In this document: positions 36,621 to 44,741 of the stretch, in pieces
How the letters are laid out: every line of letters begins with the position of its first letter
Numbering within the stretch: the stretch's first letter is position 1
NCBI RefSeq assembly: GCF_035917575.1
Contig: NZ_CP109090.1
Coordinates: 3,720,001-3,784,000 of the forward strand
Length of the DNA: 64,000 nucleotides
DNA from: Streptomyces sp. NBC_01788
GTDB taxonomy: Bacteria > Actinomycetota > Actinomycetes > Streptomycetales > Streptomycetaceae
Direction of reading: 5' to 3'
The notes under the pieces: generated by a model
What the model saw: the letters and a program-made list of their open reading frames with translations, nothing else
Databases searched by the model: none
Told to the model about the DNA's origin: nothing
Made by a program: the position numbers and the translations under genes

Positions 36621-37739
36621 ATGGGACGGGGCAGGCACAGCGTGCTCGCGGCGGCCGTGACCGTGGTCTGCGCGGTCACGCTGCTGGGAGCACCGGGCAC
36701 CGCTTTCGCGCGCGCGCTGCCGGACCCGGCGCCGCCCGCCGCACCCCCTTCCTCGTCCGCGCCCTCGCCTTCGTCCCCGCCCTCCGTCACGCTCCCGCCG
36801 GACCAGGACCTCGAAGCCGTCCGCGCCGAGCTGGACGAGCTCTACCACGACGCGGCCGTCGCCACCGACGCCTACAACCTGGCCGACGAGAAGGCGAAGA
36901 AGCAGTCCGCCGAGATCACGGACCTGAACGGGAAGATCGCTGACGAACAGCGGAAACTCGACGGTCTGAAGGAACGCGCCGGCGCCGCGGCCAGCGCCCA
37001 GTACCGCACGGGTGGCCTGCCGCCGGAGGTCCAGCTGATGCTGGGCAACGACCCGCAGGACTTCTTCGACGGGGCAGGCCGGTTGCTCCAGAGCCAGCGG
37101 GCGACCAAGAACCTGATCGAGGAAACCACCCGCGCCCAGCAGGACTTGGAGCTGTACGCGGGCGATGCCGCCGACCACTTGCGGGAGCTGGAGGCGGGCC
37201 GCAAGGCCAAGGCCGCCGCGAAGAAGCGGATCAAGCAGCGGATCAAGGAGGCCGAGCAGCTCGAGGCCAAGCTGGAGAAGCGGCAGCGCGAGCGCCTCGC
37301 CGAACTGGAGCGGCAGGCCGCCGACCAGGCGCAGTCGGCCTGGCTGAGCACCGGGATCCTCGACGAACTCAAGGGCAGGGCGTCCGCGTCGGGCAGGAAG
37401 GCGGTCGAGTTCGCCACGGCCCAGCTCGGCAAGCCGTACCAGTGGGGCGCCGTGGGTCCCCGCACGTACGACTGCTCGGGGCTCACCTCCCAGGCCTGGG
37501 CGGCGGCCGGCCACCCGGTCCCGCGCACCTCCCAGCAGCAGTGGCAGCAGCTCGAGCGCGTGGACATCAAGGACATGCGGCCCGGCGATCTGATCATCTA
37601 CTTCGATGACGCCAGCCATGTCGGGATGTACGTCGGCGACGGCACGATCGTCCATGCCCCGCGCCCGGGGCGCACGGTGACGCTCGCCGGGGCGGGCTCG
37701 ATGCCGATCCTGGGCGTCGTACGGCCCACCACGGACTGA
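36621..37739 (+). CDS. Secreted NlpC/P60 peptidoglycan endopeptidase
   Basis: 372 residues: signal peptide (VLAAAVTVVCAVTLLGAPGTAFA), Pro/Ser-rich linker, a long coiled coil (about residues 62-240, heptads rich in Ala, Glu and Lys) and a C-terminal NlpC/P60 domain with catalytic Cys285 (TYDCSGLTSQAW), His333 (DDASHVGMYVG) and His345. It probably cleaves the D-Glu-to-diaminopimelate bond of peptidoglycan stem peptides, and the coiled coil resembles the autoinhibitory region of RipA-type hydrolases. GGGGGGCGAG precedes the ATG. Confidence 0.9.
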   Translation: MGRGRHSVLAAAVTVVCAVTLLGAPGTAFARALPDPAPPAAPPSSSAPSPSSPPSVTLPPDQDLEAVRAELDELYHDAAVATDAYNLADEKAKKQSAEITDLNGKIADEQRKLDGLKERAGAAASAQYRTGGLPPEVQLMLGNDPQDFFDGAGRLLQSQRATKNLIEETTRAQQDLELYAGDAADHLRELEAGRKAKAAAKKRIKQRIKEAEQLEAKLEKRQRERLAELERQAADQAQSAWLSTGILDELKGRASASGRKAVEFATAQLGKPYQWGAVGPRTYDCSGLTSQAWAAAGHPVPRTSQQQWQQLERVDIKDMRPGDLIIYFDDASHVGMYVGDGTIVHAPRPGRTVTLAGAGSMPILGVVRPTTD

Positions 37740-38067
37740 GCCCCCAGGGCGGGGCACGCACTGAGCCTCCACGGGCCGGACGCCCCCTTTCCCCGCTCCG
37801 TCGGTGAACCCGGTGACCCCGGCCACGTGACCGATCGCACCCCCGGCCGCCACCAAACCCACGGGGGACGTGACCTTCGTCATTCCGGCCCCGGCGGCGC
37901 CCTGTCCAACTCCGGTAGGGATCGCGGCATATGACAGGGGCGAAAGCCGGAGCGACGCGCCTCACACCATTCCCCCGCGGCGCCGACTACCGCTAATGTC
38001 CCCGTCGGCGGCCCGAGGTCCCTTGGTAACCGCCATGCCCTCGGGGGGAGGGAAGGAACCCAGGACA
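37740..38067. other. 328-bp intergenic region before the receiver-SpoIIE gene
   Basis: No gene seen. An in-frame upstream extension of the next gene exists but reads as low-complexity Pro/Arg sequence. It probably contains the promoter for that gene. Confidence 0.45.
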
Positions 38068-39399
38068 ATGCCCGTGCCCGTACCGCGGCAGAGGACGGTC
38101 CCGGCCGCGGAGTGCGACCAGGCACAGACCGCGTCCCACGGCGACGGCACCTCCGCAGCGCAGGCCCCGCGTAAGGAACCAACGGTCGAGAAGGACAGCC
38201 GCGCCGCAACGCCGGCCACCAACACCACCCAGCTCACGCTGCTGCTGATCGAGGACGACCCGGTCGGCTCGCCGATGGTGCCCGAACTGCTCGACGCGTC
38301 CGGCAAGCCGATCCGCGTGCGCAGGGCCCGCAACCTCACCGAGGCCGAGCGGCTGCTCACCGACGACGTCCACTGCATCCTGCTCGACCTCGCGCTGCCC
38401 GCGCCCGGCCGGTCCGCGGGCGACGACGACGAGCTCGCCGTGCTCCGGCACATACTCGAACTCGCGCCCCGGCACGCCGTCCTCGCGCTCACCTCCTCCG
38501 GTGACGCCGAGCGCGCCGCCCAGGCGGTGCGGGTCGGCGCCCAGGACTACCTGTTCCGGGACGAGCTGGACGGGCGGCTGCTGAGCCGTGCGATCCGGTA
38601 CGCGGTGGAGCGCAAGCGCTCCGACTCGGCCGAGCGCAGGCTCGCCGAGGGACGGCTGCGCGCGCAGGAGAACCGCCGGCTGGAGCGCGGCCTGCTGCCG
38701 ACCCCCCTGCTGGACGGGTCCACGCTGCGCTTCGCCGCCCGCTACCGCCCCGGCCGCTCGCGCGCGCTGCTCGGCGGCGACTTCTACGACGCCGTCCGCA
38801 CGCCCGACGGCACCGTGCACGCCATGATCGGCGACGTCTCCGGGCACGGCCCGGACGAAGCGGCGCTGGGTGTGGAGCTGCGTATCGCCTGGCGGGCGCT
38901 GACCCTGGCGGGGCTGTGCGGGGACGAGCTGCTGGGCACGCTCCAGCAGGTCCTTGAGCACGAGCGCTCCGACGACGAGATCTTCGCGACCCTGTGCGCG
39001 GTGGACATAGCGCCCGACGGGCGCCATGCGGGACTGTGCCTGGCCGGCCACCCGTCACCGCTGGTGATCACTCCTGGCCGGCCCGCCCGGCTGCTGCCGT
39101 ACGAGAACAACGGCCCCGCCCTCGGTCTGCTGCCGGGCGACCGCTGGCCCCGGATGCAGGTGCAGCTGGGCGCGGAGTGGAGCCTGATGCTCTACACCGA
39201 CGGTCTGATCGAGGGCCGGATCGGGGAGGGCGGTGAGCGGCTGGGTCAGGACGGCATGGTCGACGTGGTCCGCCGCCAGCTCGACGAGGGTCTGCGCGGG
39301 GAGGGGCTGCTGCGGGCGACGGTGAACGAGGTGCGCGGGCTCAACGGCGGCGAGCTCACGGACGATGTGGCCGTGGTCCTGCTGGACCGGGAGCCGTAG
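38068..39399 (+). CDS. Response-regulator receiver fused to SpoIIE/PP2C phosphatase
   Basis: 443 residues: hydrophilic N-terminus (1-55), receiver domain (LTLLLIEDDPVGSPMVPELL; acceptor Asp in CILLDLALPAPG; ALTSSG and GAQDYLFRDE as switch regions) and a C-terminal SpoIIE-type PPM phosphatase (RALLGGDFYDAV, MIGDVSGHGPDEAALG, LMLYTDGLIEGR, DDVAVVLLDREP). Such RsbU-like proteins dephosphorylate anti-sigma antagonists in partner-switching pathways; the partner is not in the window. ATG 38068 (MPVPVPRQ) is preceded by GGAAGGAA. Confidence 0.9.
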   Translation: MPVPVPRQRTVPAAECDQAQTASHGDGTSAAQAPRKEPTVEKDSRAATPATNTTQLTLLLIEDDPVGSPMVPELLDASGKPIRVRRARNLTEAERLLTDDVHCILLDLALPAPGRSAGDDDELAVLRHILELAPRHAVLALTSSGDAERAAQAVRVGAQDYLFRDELDGRLLSRAIRYAVERKRSDSAERRLAEGRLRAQENRRLERGLLPTPLLDGSTLRFAARYRPGRSRALLGGDFYDAVRTPDGTVHAMIGDVSGHGPDEAALGVELRIAWRALTLAGLCGDELLGTLQQVLEHERSDDEIFATLCAVDIAPDGRHAGLCLAGHPSPLVITPGRPARLLPYENNGPALGLLPGDRWPRMQVQLGAEWSLMLYTDGLIEGRIGEGGERLGQDGMVDVVRRQLDEGLRGEGLLRATVNEVRGLNGGELTDDVAVVLLDREP

Positions 39400-39401
39400 C
39401 C

Positions 39402-39429
39402 GGCCGACGCCGCGGGCCGGCCGTCGGCC
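39402..39429. terminator. Terminator between SpoIIE gene and convergent DUF2516 gene
   Basis: 8-bp stem GGCCGACG / CGTCGGCC immediately after the stop at 39399, 8 bp from the convergent stop. Confidence 0.6.
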
Positions 39430-39436
39430 CGGGGGT

Positions 39437-39787
39437 TCACCGGCCGCCGTTGTAGGGCCCGTACGGGCCGTCGCTGCTGCTGCCGCGGCGGCGGCCGAAG
39501 CCGCCACCCGAGACGTGCTTGAGCGCGGGGCGGACGTCCACGAAGAAGACGATCGTGGCGACAAGGCCCGCGATCTGCAGGAAGAGCATCGGCACCAGCA
39601 GGTTCACCGCGACCGCGACACCCAGGATGATCAGCCAGAAGCCCTTGTTCTGCTTGCCGGCCGCGCGGTACGCGTCATCCCGGTACAGGACAGCCATCCC
39701 CAAGGCCACCACGGCGAGCACCAGCATCGCCAGGTAGAGCAGCGACAGGAAGCCGCCGAACGCCGTCATCAGCACAATGCCCACCAC
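39437..39787 (-). CDS. DUF2516-family small membrane protein
   Basis: 116 residues from GTG 39787 (an ATG at 39769 would give 110). Two or three transmembrane helices (FLSLLYLAMLVLAVVALGMAVLY; GFWLIILGVAVAVNLLVPMLFLQIAGLVATIVFFV) with the family landmark RDDAYRAAGKQNKGFW, then VDVRPALKHV and a Gly/Arg/Ser-rich tail. Function unknown. The GTG at 39787 is chosen because GAGGA lies 9 bases upstream. It follows the coiled-coil gene on the same strand, but a terminator separates them. Confidence 0.8.
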   Translation of the reverse strand: MVGIVLMTAFGGFLSLLYLAMLVLAVVALGMAVLYRDDAYRAAGKQNKGFWLIILGVAVAVNLLVPMLFLQIAGLVATIVFFVDVRPALKHVSGGGFGRRRGSSSDGPYGPYNGGR

Positions 39788-39847
39788 CCGATCGAGTCCT
39801 CTGTACGGCCACCGTACCCGTGCCCGGCCGCCGTGTATCCGTAAGAA

Positions 39848-39878
39848 CGGGCCGGGCGCCCAAGGAGTGCCCGGCCCG
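39848..39878 (-). terminator. Terminator after the coiled-coil (HBHA-like) gene
   Basis: 10-bp stem CGGGCCGGGC with its complement and an 11-base loop, 22 bp past the minus-strand stop. Confidence 0.65.
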
Positions 39879-39899
39879 CCCCATGTTCCTTCGGCGCGC

Positions 39900-40580
39900 C
39901 TACGGGGTGGGCGGGGTGGCCCTCTTCGCCGTGGGCGGGGTCTTGCGCATGGCCGGACCCTTCCCCTTCCCGTGGTTCTTCTTGGCCGTGATGGGCGTGG
40001 CCCCGTTCTCGGCGGGCCCGTCCTCCTTGACCACGACCGGCTCCGCCTTCGGCTCGGGCTCGACGGCGACGGCGAGCTCCTCGACCTCCTCGGCGATGTC
40101 CTCGATGCCGTCTGCGGCCTGGCCGCGCCAGGTCCGCACGGCCTGCTCACCGTGCTCGGCGACCTTCTCGTAGGTCTCACGGGCCTTGACGGCGTACTCG
40201 GCGGCGACGCCGACGCCGCGCAGGGCGAGGTCCTGGGCGCTCTCGCCGAGCCTCTTCAGATCGGCGTCGAGGTTGGTGCTGAGCTTCTTGAGATCGCTGT
40301 CCAGGTAGTTCAGGAAGCCGTTGACCCTGGTCTGGAGGTTCTCCTGCGTCTCCCTGACACGGACGCCGGCCTCCTTGGCGCGGGCGGTGGCCCGCGCCTG
40401 AACGGCCTTCGGGTCGGTGTTGCGCACCGCGTCGATACGGGCCGGGGCGTCGGCGCGCAGCTGGTCCACCAGGGCGGGCACCTTCTTGGCCTGCTGGAGG
40501 GCCAGGTCCGCGGTGCCCGCGGCGAAGTAGAGCGGCGTGGGGTCACTGAGGGTCTTGCGCAGGTCGTCGGTGATGGCCAT
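39900..40580 (-). CDS. HBHA-like coiled-coil protein with Lys/Pro-rich tail
   Basis: 226 residues. The N-terminal half resembles mycobacterial heparin-binding hemagglutinin (TPLYFAAGTADLALQQAKKVPALVDQLRADAP), followed by a helical coiled coil to about residue 160, an acidic stretch, and a basic tail (KKNHGKGKGPAMRKTPPTAK) like the heparin-binding tail of HBHA. No signal peptide is seen. In non-pathogens the role is unknown; cell-envelope or polar-growth functions have been suggested for relatives. GGGAGAA precedes the ATG. Confidence 0.78.
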   Translation of the reverse strand: MAITDDLRKTLSDPTPLYFAAGTADLALQQAKKVPALVDQLRADAPARIDAVRNTDPKAVQARATARAKEAGVRVRETQENLQTRVNGFLNYLDSDLKKLSTNLDADLKRLGESAQDLALRGVGVAAEYAVKARETYEKVAEHGEQAVRTWRGQAADGIEDIAEEVEELAVAVEPEPKAEPVVVKEDGPAENGATPITAKKNHGKGKGPAMRKTPPTAKRATPPTP

Positions 40581-40693
40581 GGTGCTGGTTCTCCCGGATC
40601 GCTTGTGGCTGAGGGTTGTGGGTTTCCGCGGTGGTCGGGCCGCACGCCCGCCCCGTACGGGCCGTGACCGTGGGATTGCTGGGATCACTGATG

Positions 40694-41224
40694 TCAGCCC
40701 GCCGCCTCCCGCGGATCGGCGTCACTGCCGCCGGACGTGCCGGTACGGCCTTGCCCGGCGGGGGCGGGCCGGACGGGTATGGAGCCCTGGTCGGCGCCGT
40801 CGCCGACGTCCGCCGCGCGGGTGCCGTGGCCGGTGGGGCCACCGGTGTCGCCGGTGCCGTCCGTCTCGGCGGTCCCGAACCCGTTCTCCTTGCGGAAGGA
40901 CTCGTAGATCTGGAGCAGCACCTGCTTCTGCCGCTCGTTCAGCGACGGGTCGGAGAGGATGACGGCGCGTGTCTCGACGTCGTCCCGGTCCCGCTCGGCG
41001 TCGAGGATCCCGGCCCGCACGTACAGCGTCTCCGCGGAGATCCGCAGCGCCTTGGCGACCTGCTGGAGCACCTCCGCGCTCGGCTTGCGCAGCCCGCGCT
41101 CGATCTGGCTCAGGTACGGGTTGGACACCCCGGCGGCATCGGCGAGCTGCCGCAACGACAACTGCGCGTTGCGCCGCTGCTCGCGCAGGTACTCACCGAG
41201 ATTGCCGACGTTGAGCGATGCCAT
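40694..41224 (-). CDS. XRE-family helix-turn-helix regulator
   Basis: 176 residues: N-terminal Cro/C1-type HTH (LGEYLREQRRNAQLSLRQLADAAGVSNPYLSQIERGLRKPSAEVLQQVAKALRIS), then a short region (DPSLNERQKQVLLQIYESFRKENG) and a Gly/Thr/Asp-rich disordered tail of about 60 residues. Highly conserved next to the HBHA-like gene, which follows on the same strand after about 110 bp, so that gene may be a target. A perfect palindrome 31 bp upstream of its ATG is a candidate operator. GGAGG precedes the start. Confidence 0.85.
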   Translation of the reverse strand: MASLNVGNLGEYLREQRRNAQLSLRQLADAAGVSNPYLSQIERGLRKPSAEVLQQVAKALRISAETLYVRAGILDAERDRDDVETRAVILSDPSLNERQKQVLLQIYESFRKENGFGTAETDGTGDTGGPTGHGTRAADVGDGADQGSIPVRPAPAGQGRTGTSGGSDADPREAAG

Positions 41225-41254
41225 GCCTCCACCTTGCACCACCCCCGCTAACAA

Positions 41255-41275
41255 TTGCAAGCATCTTGCTTGCAA
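41255..41275. promoter_or_regulatory. Perfect inverted repeat upstream of the XRE gene
   Basis: TTGCAAGC-N5-GCTTGCAA: 8-bp arms with spacer ATCTT, 31 bp upstream of the XRE start codon. It looks like an operator for a dimeric regulator, possibly the XRE protein itself. Confidence 0.6.
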
Positions 41276-41420
41276 GAGTGAGCCCCCGCCTTTCGCATAC
41301 CCCCGAATGGGTGGGAGAGCCTCGGACGGGGTCGCGCGGAGCCCGGCATTGACCTTCACCTTGGGGCAGGCCACAGCATCGGGGGGCCGGGCGATGTGCT
41401 CGGCGCGAGGAGGGGCGGGC

Positions 41421-41483
41421 ATGGGATTGCTGACCATCGGGGTGTTCGCGAGGGCGTCCCGGCTTTCGCCGAAGGCTCAATAG
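41421..41483 (+). pseudogene. Truncated MerR-type regulator (first helix-turn-helix only)
   Basis: MGLLTIGVFARASRLSPKAQ followed by TAG. The first 19 residues match the N-terminus of MerR-family regulators (LTIGxFxRxSxLSPKAL), but translation stops where the second helix should continue. A good GAGGAGGGG ribosome-binding site and a MerR-promoter-like TTGACCTTCACCTTGGGG (near 41349) lie upstream. The PP2C gene starts 14 bp later, so this may be a relic now serving as its leader. Confidence 0.55.
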
Positions 41484-41496
41484 ATAGGACCCCGCC

Positions 41497-42234
41497 ATGT
41501 CCCCGACCACCAAGCCCCTGGGCATCCGTTACGCCGCCCTGTCCGACACCGGCCTCGTCCGCGAGAGCAACCAGGACACCGCCTTCGCCGGGCCCCGGCT
41601 GCTCGCCGTCGCCGACGGCTACGGCAGTCGAGGAGCCCCCGCGAGCGCGGCCGCCGTCGACGCGCTCAAACACCTCGAAGCCGACAGCATCCCGGCGGGC
41701 GATCTCCTCAATGTCCTGGAGGACGCGATCGAACAGGCCCAACAGGCCGTCCACGGCATCGCGGGTACCGGTTCCTCCTCCGCAGAGGCCGGCACCACAC
41801 TCACCGCGATGCTCTGGACCGGCTCGCAACTCGCCCTCGTCCACATCGGCGACTGCCGCGTCCACCTCCTGCGCGAGGGAGAGCTGTTCCAGATCACCCA
41901 CGACCACACCATGGTGCAGACGATGGTCGACGAGGGACGCCTCAGCCCGGAAGAAGCCGCCTCCCACCCCCAGCGGTCGCTCCTGATACGAGCCCTGGGA
42001 CAGGGAGCCGACGGCACGCCCGACATGCGTCTGCACGACGCCCGGCAGGGAGACCGCTACCTGCTCTGCTCCGACGGCCTGTCGACCGTCGTACCGGCCG
42101 AAGAGATCCACCGGGTGCTCTCCGACGCCGGGGAGCCGGAGCGGACGGTCCGCGAACTCGTCGCCCCCGCCAACGGCTCCGGCGGGCCGGACAACGTCAG
42201 CTGTGTGGTCGCCGACGTCGTGGGACTCGGCTAG
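41497..42234 (+). CDS. PP2C-type serine/threonine phosphatase
   Basis: 245 residues with PP2C motifs: RESNQDTAFAG, AVADGYGSRGAPAS (metal Asp; the usual GMGG is altered), AGTTLTAMLW, LVHIGDCRVHLLREG, DHTMV, RYLLCSDGLSTVV and GGPDNVSCVVADV. It probably dephosphorylates Ser/Thr-kinase targets; no kinase is adjacent. The stop TAG is supplied by the palindromic element at 42231. It begins 14 bp after the MerR fragment. Confidence 0.87.
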   Translation: MSPTTKPLGIRYAALSDTGLVRESNQDTAFAGPRLLAVADGYGSRGAPASAAAVDALKHLEADSIPAGDLLNVLEDAIEQAQQAVHGIAGTGSSSAEAGTTLTAMLWTGSQLALVHIGDCRVHLLREGELFQITHDHTMVQTMVDEGRLSPEEAASHPQRSLLIRALGQGADGTPDMRLHDARQGDRYLLCSDGLSTVVPAEEIHRVLSDAGEPERTVRELVAPANGSGGPDNVSCVVADVVGLG

Positions 42235-42291
42235 GGCCTTTCGTTTGGATCAGGCCCGCGAGCCCGGCATGATCCAAACGAGAGGCCCTAG
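42231..42291. repeat. CTAG-ended palindromic element (compact copy)
   Basis: 61 bp from CTAG to CTAG: CTAGGGCCTTTCGTTTGGAT and the complement-like ATCCAAACGAGAGGCCCTAG enclose a CAGGCCCGCGAGCCCGGCATG centre. Its two ends provide the TAG stops of both convergent genes (PP2C and the APH protein), and the hairpin can terminate both transcripts. Homologous elements are at 5837 and 51943. Confidence 0.85.
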
Positions 42292-44468
42292 TCCAGTGCC
42301 CGGGCCAAATGCGGGTTTGCCGTGGCGCGGACCGTCAGGCCGAGGAAGCCCGTGGCCGCCGCGAGGGTCATCGCGTAGGAGTCGACGGCTCGGCGGACGT
42401 TGGGGGCGTCCAGGCCGGCGCCGGTCACCAGGCGGTCCAGGTCCACGTAGGCGGAGCGGACGGTCTCCAGCCGGTGGTACACGCGCCAGTCCTCCCGCCA
42501 GCCGTCCGTGTACTCGGCGGGCAGGCGGCGTTCCCAGCGGCTGAACATGCGTTCGCGGATCTCCGGGCGGGTCGGCGTGAGGTGCATGTGCCGGACCAGG
42601 TCGTACAGCGGGTCGCCGATCAGGGCCATCTCCCAGTCGATGACGGTGAGGGCGAGCGCGTCCTCACGGCGTACGAGGTTCCACGGGTTCAGGTCGCCGT
42701 GCAGGAGCGACGGACGGCGGGAGCCGACCCGGAAGCGGGAGAGGATCTGCCTGAGCCGGGAGGCGCCGGGCAGGCCGAGGCACCGGGCCAGCTGCCGCGA
42801 CTCCTTGGGCAGCTCGTCCACCAGGATCACCAGTTGGTCGCACAGCCAGGTGAAGAAGGCCTCCTTGCCCGCGACCGGGTCGAGTTCCCGGTAGTCCACT
42901 CCGGTCAGCGCGCACAACTGGTCGACGAGCGCGTCCGCCTCGTGCGGTCGCAGGCCGTGCTCCGGATGGCTGGGCGGGCGGTCGGGGTCGTCGGGGCCGG
43001 CGTACGTGTGGATGGCGCAGGGCTCCCCCCGGTGGCTGCGGCCCAGGGCGAGCACTTTCGGCGCCGCCACCGGGACGCCGGACTGCTCGATGGCCCGCAG
43101 CACGGCATGCTCGCTGAGGAAGCTCGGCTCGCGGCGGCAGACGTTCGCCACCTTGCGGCGTACCACGACCGGAACGTCCGACTCGGGCACCCGGACCACC
43201 GAGTTGAGGTGGGCGGTGCCCTTGAGCACCCACCGGGCCGGGGCAGTGCCCTCGGCGAGCAGCGCGTGGCGGATCGCGGAGTCGGGGAAGTCGGGCCGCT
43301 CCTGAAGGCGCGGGTCCCACGACCAGGACACCGCTTCCGCGGCCCGCCCAGCACCGCCGGTCCGCCCCGCCGACCGGGAGGCTCTCCGGCGGAAGAGGAT
43401 GCGTTCGATCTGCGCGGTGTCCGGAACGTTCCTGAGTCCGAGCGGTTCGGCGGCGGCCTCCAGCGCACGCCGCACGGACGCCGTCGCCTCGTCCAGGCTC
43501 TTCTGGTCGGGCGCGTCCTCCAGGGCCCTCGCCGCCCGCATCACGTCCGGGTAGACGGACTGCGCCCGCTCGAAGGCGACGTAGTGCCGCAGGTCCTTGC
43601 CCAGGCCGTTGACGGAGGCGGGGCGGACGCGGCTCATGGCCTCGGCCCAGGCGTCGATCACCTCGTGCCACTGGTGATCCGGGTACCGCATGCGGACCAG
43701 GTGCGTCGCGAGGTCGTGCAGCGGATCGCCGTAGGTCGCCAGTTCCCAGTCGATGCAGACGAGGGCCGGATCACCGTCGTACGACATGATCAGGTTGTCC
43801 CGGTGCAGGTCCGCGTGGAGCAGGCTGTACGGCCGCCTGGCCATCGCGGGCACGCGCTCGGCCAGTCGGACCAGGGCGTCCTCGGGGATGCCCAGGGCCG
43901 CGAACAGCCCGCCGTAGTCCCGCCAGTTGGCCTGCCTGATCTGCCGGTCCGCGAGCCGCGCCAGCGTCTGCAGGAACGCCTGGCTGTCCTTCTCGTTGCG
44001 CGGCCACTCGGGCGGCAGCGGGGGCACCACCTCCCTGCGGACCTGGGTCGTCCGGGCGAGCAGTTCCGCCAGCGCCTTGACCAGCAGTGTGCCGACCGGC
44101 TTCCCGTCGCCGCAGACGCTGGAGAGCGGAACACCCTCGACATGGCTGTGGATCGCGAAGGACTCCTGCTGGACCAGGCACTTCGGAACGTGGGGCAGCA
44201 CGCCTGTGACGGTGTCGAGGATGTCGGCCTCGTTCTTCCAGGTCCTGATCACCACGGGCAGCACCTGGGCCCGGCGGACGCGCACGGTCACCGACGCGCC
44301 GGCCTCCCCGCCGAGCAGCCGCGCCATACGCTCCGTCAGCGGCATGACGTGGTTCTGGTGGTGATGACCGCCGCTCGCCCGGCCCAGCCTGGCGGCGAGC
44401 CGCACGAACGCCCTGACGTCGTGGAGGGCGTGTTCCCCGAGAAAGGGACGGGGAGGAGGTGCGCCCAC
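42288..44468 (-). CDS. Tandem aminoglycoside-phosphotransferase-fold protein (two kinase domains)
   Basis: 726 residues with two APH/choline-kinase-like domains. Domain 1 (about 40-330) carries LLHADLHRDNLIM (Asp220) and CIDWELATYGDPLHDL (Asp240). Domain 2 (about 390-726) carries LLHGDLNPWNLV (Asp592) and VIDWEMALIGDPLYDL (Asp611). Both keep the catalytic Asp of the HxDxxxxN loop and the metal-binding Asp, so both may be active. The substrate is unknown; an antibiotic, an amino sugar or a nucleoside are possibilities. The GTG start follows TGGAG. Single-domain APH proteins are about 300 residues, so this is a fusion or duplication. Confidence 0.85.
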   Translation of the reverse strand: MGAPPPRPFLGEHALHDVRAFVRLAARLGRASGGHHHQNHVMPLTERMARLLGGEAGASVTVRVRRAQVLPVVIRTWKNEADILDTVTGVLPHVPKCLVQQESFAIHSHVEGVPLSSVCGDGKPVGTLLVKALAELLARTTQVRREVVPPLPPEWPRNEKDSQAFLQTLARLADRQIRQANWRDYGGLFAALGIPEDALVRLAERVPAMARRPYSLLHADLHRDNLIMSYDGDPALVCIDWELATYGDPLHDLATHLVRMRYPDHQWHEVIDAWAEAMSRVRPASVNGLGKDLRHYVAFERAQSVYPDVMRAARALEDAPDQKSLDEATASVRRALEAAAEPLGLRNVPDTAQIERILFRRRASRSAGRTGGAGRAAEAVSWSWDPRLQERPDFPDSAIRHALLAEGTAPARWVLKGTAHLNSVVRVPESDVPVVVRRKVANVCRREPSFLSEHAVLRAIEQSGVPVAAPKVLALGRSHRGEPCAIHTYAGPDDPDRPPSHPEHGLRPHEADALVDQLCALTGVDYRELDPVAGKEAFFTWLCDQLVILVDELPKESRQLARCLGLPGASRLRQILSRFRVGSRRPSLLHGDLNPWNLVRREDALALTVIDWEMALIGDPLYDLVRHMHLTPTRPEIRERMFSRWERRLPAEYTDGWREDWRVYHRLETVRSAYVDLDRLVTGAGLDAPNVRRAVDSYAMTLAAATGFLGLTVRATANPHLARALD

Positions 44469-44741
44469 GGCCGCTCCAGTTGCTCAAGTACTCAGAAGTG
44501 ATGGTGTGGAAAAAGGTACGCCAAGGGCCATAACGGACACGATCGGGGCGCACCCGGCATCGGCACAACGGGTGGCGTGCCCCTGCCTGTGGTCTCCGGC
44601 CCGCGCCGCACCGTCGAGGTCACCTCGCACGCCACCTCTTGCGTGCCATACGTGCGGAGCGGAGCTCTTGCTCATGCGGTGCGCGCATGCTACAGGAGAC
44701 CCGTGTGGCGGCCGTGCCGCCCGACTGAACCGGCGGGGCGC

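Noticed and set aside
44484..44675. 63-codon minus-strand frame between devB and the APH-fold gene
   Set aside because: No ribosome-binding site, no hydrophobic or domain pattern, and composition unlike neighbouring genes.
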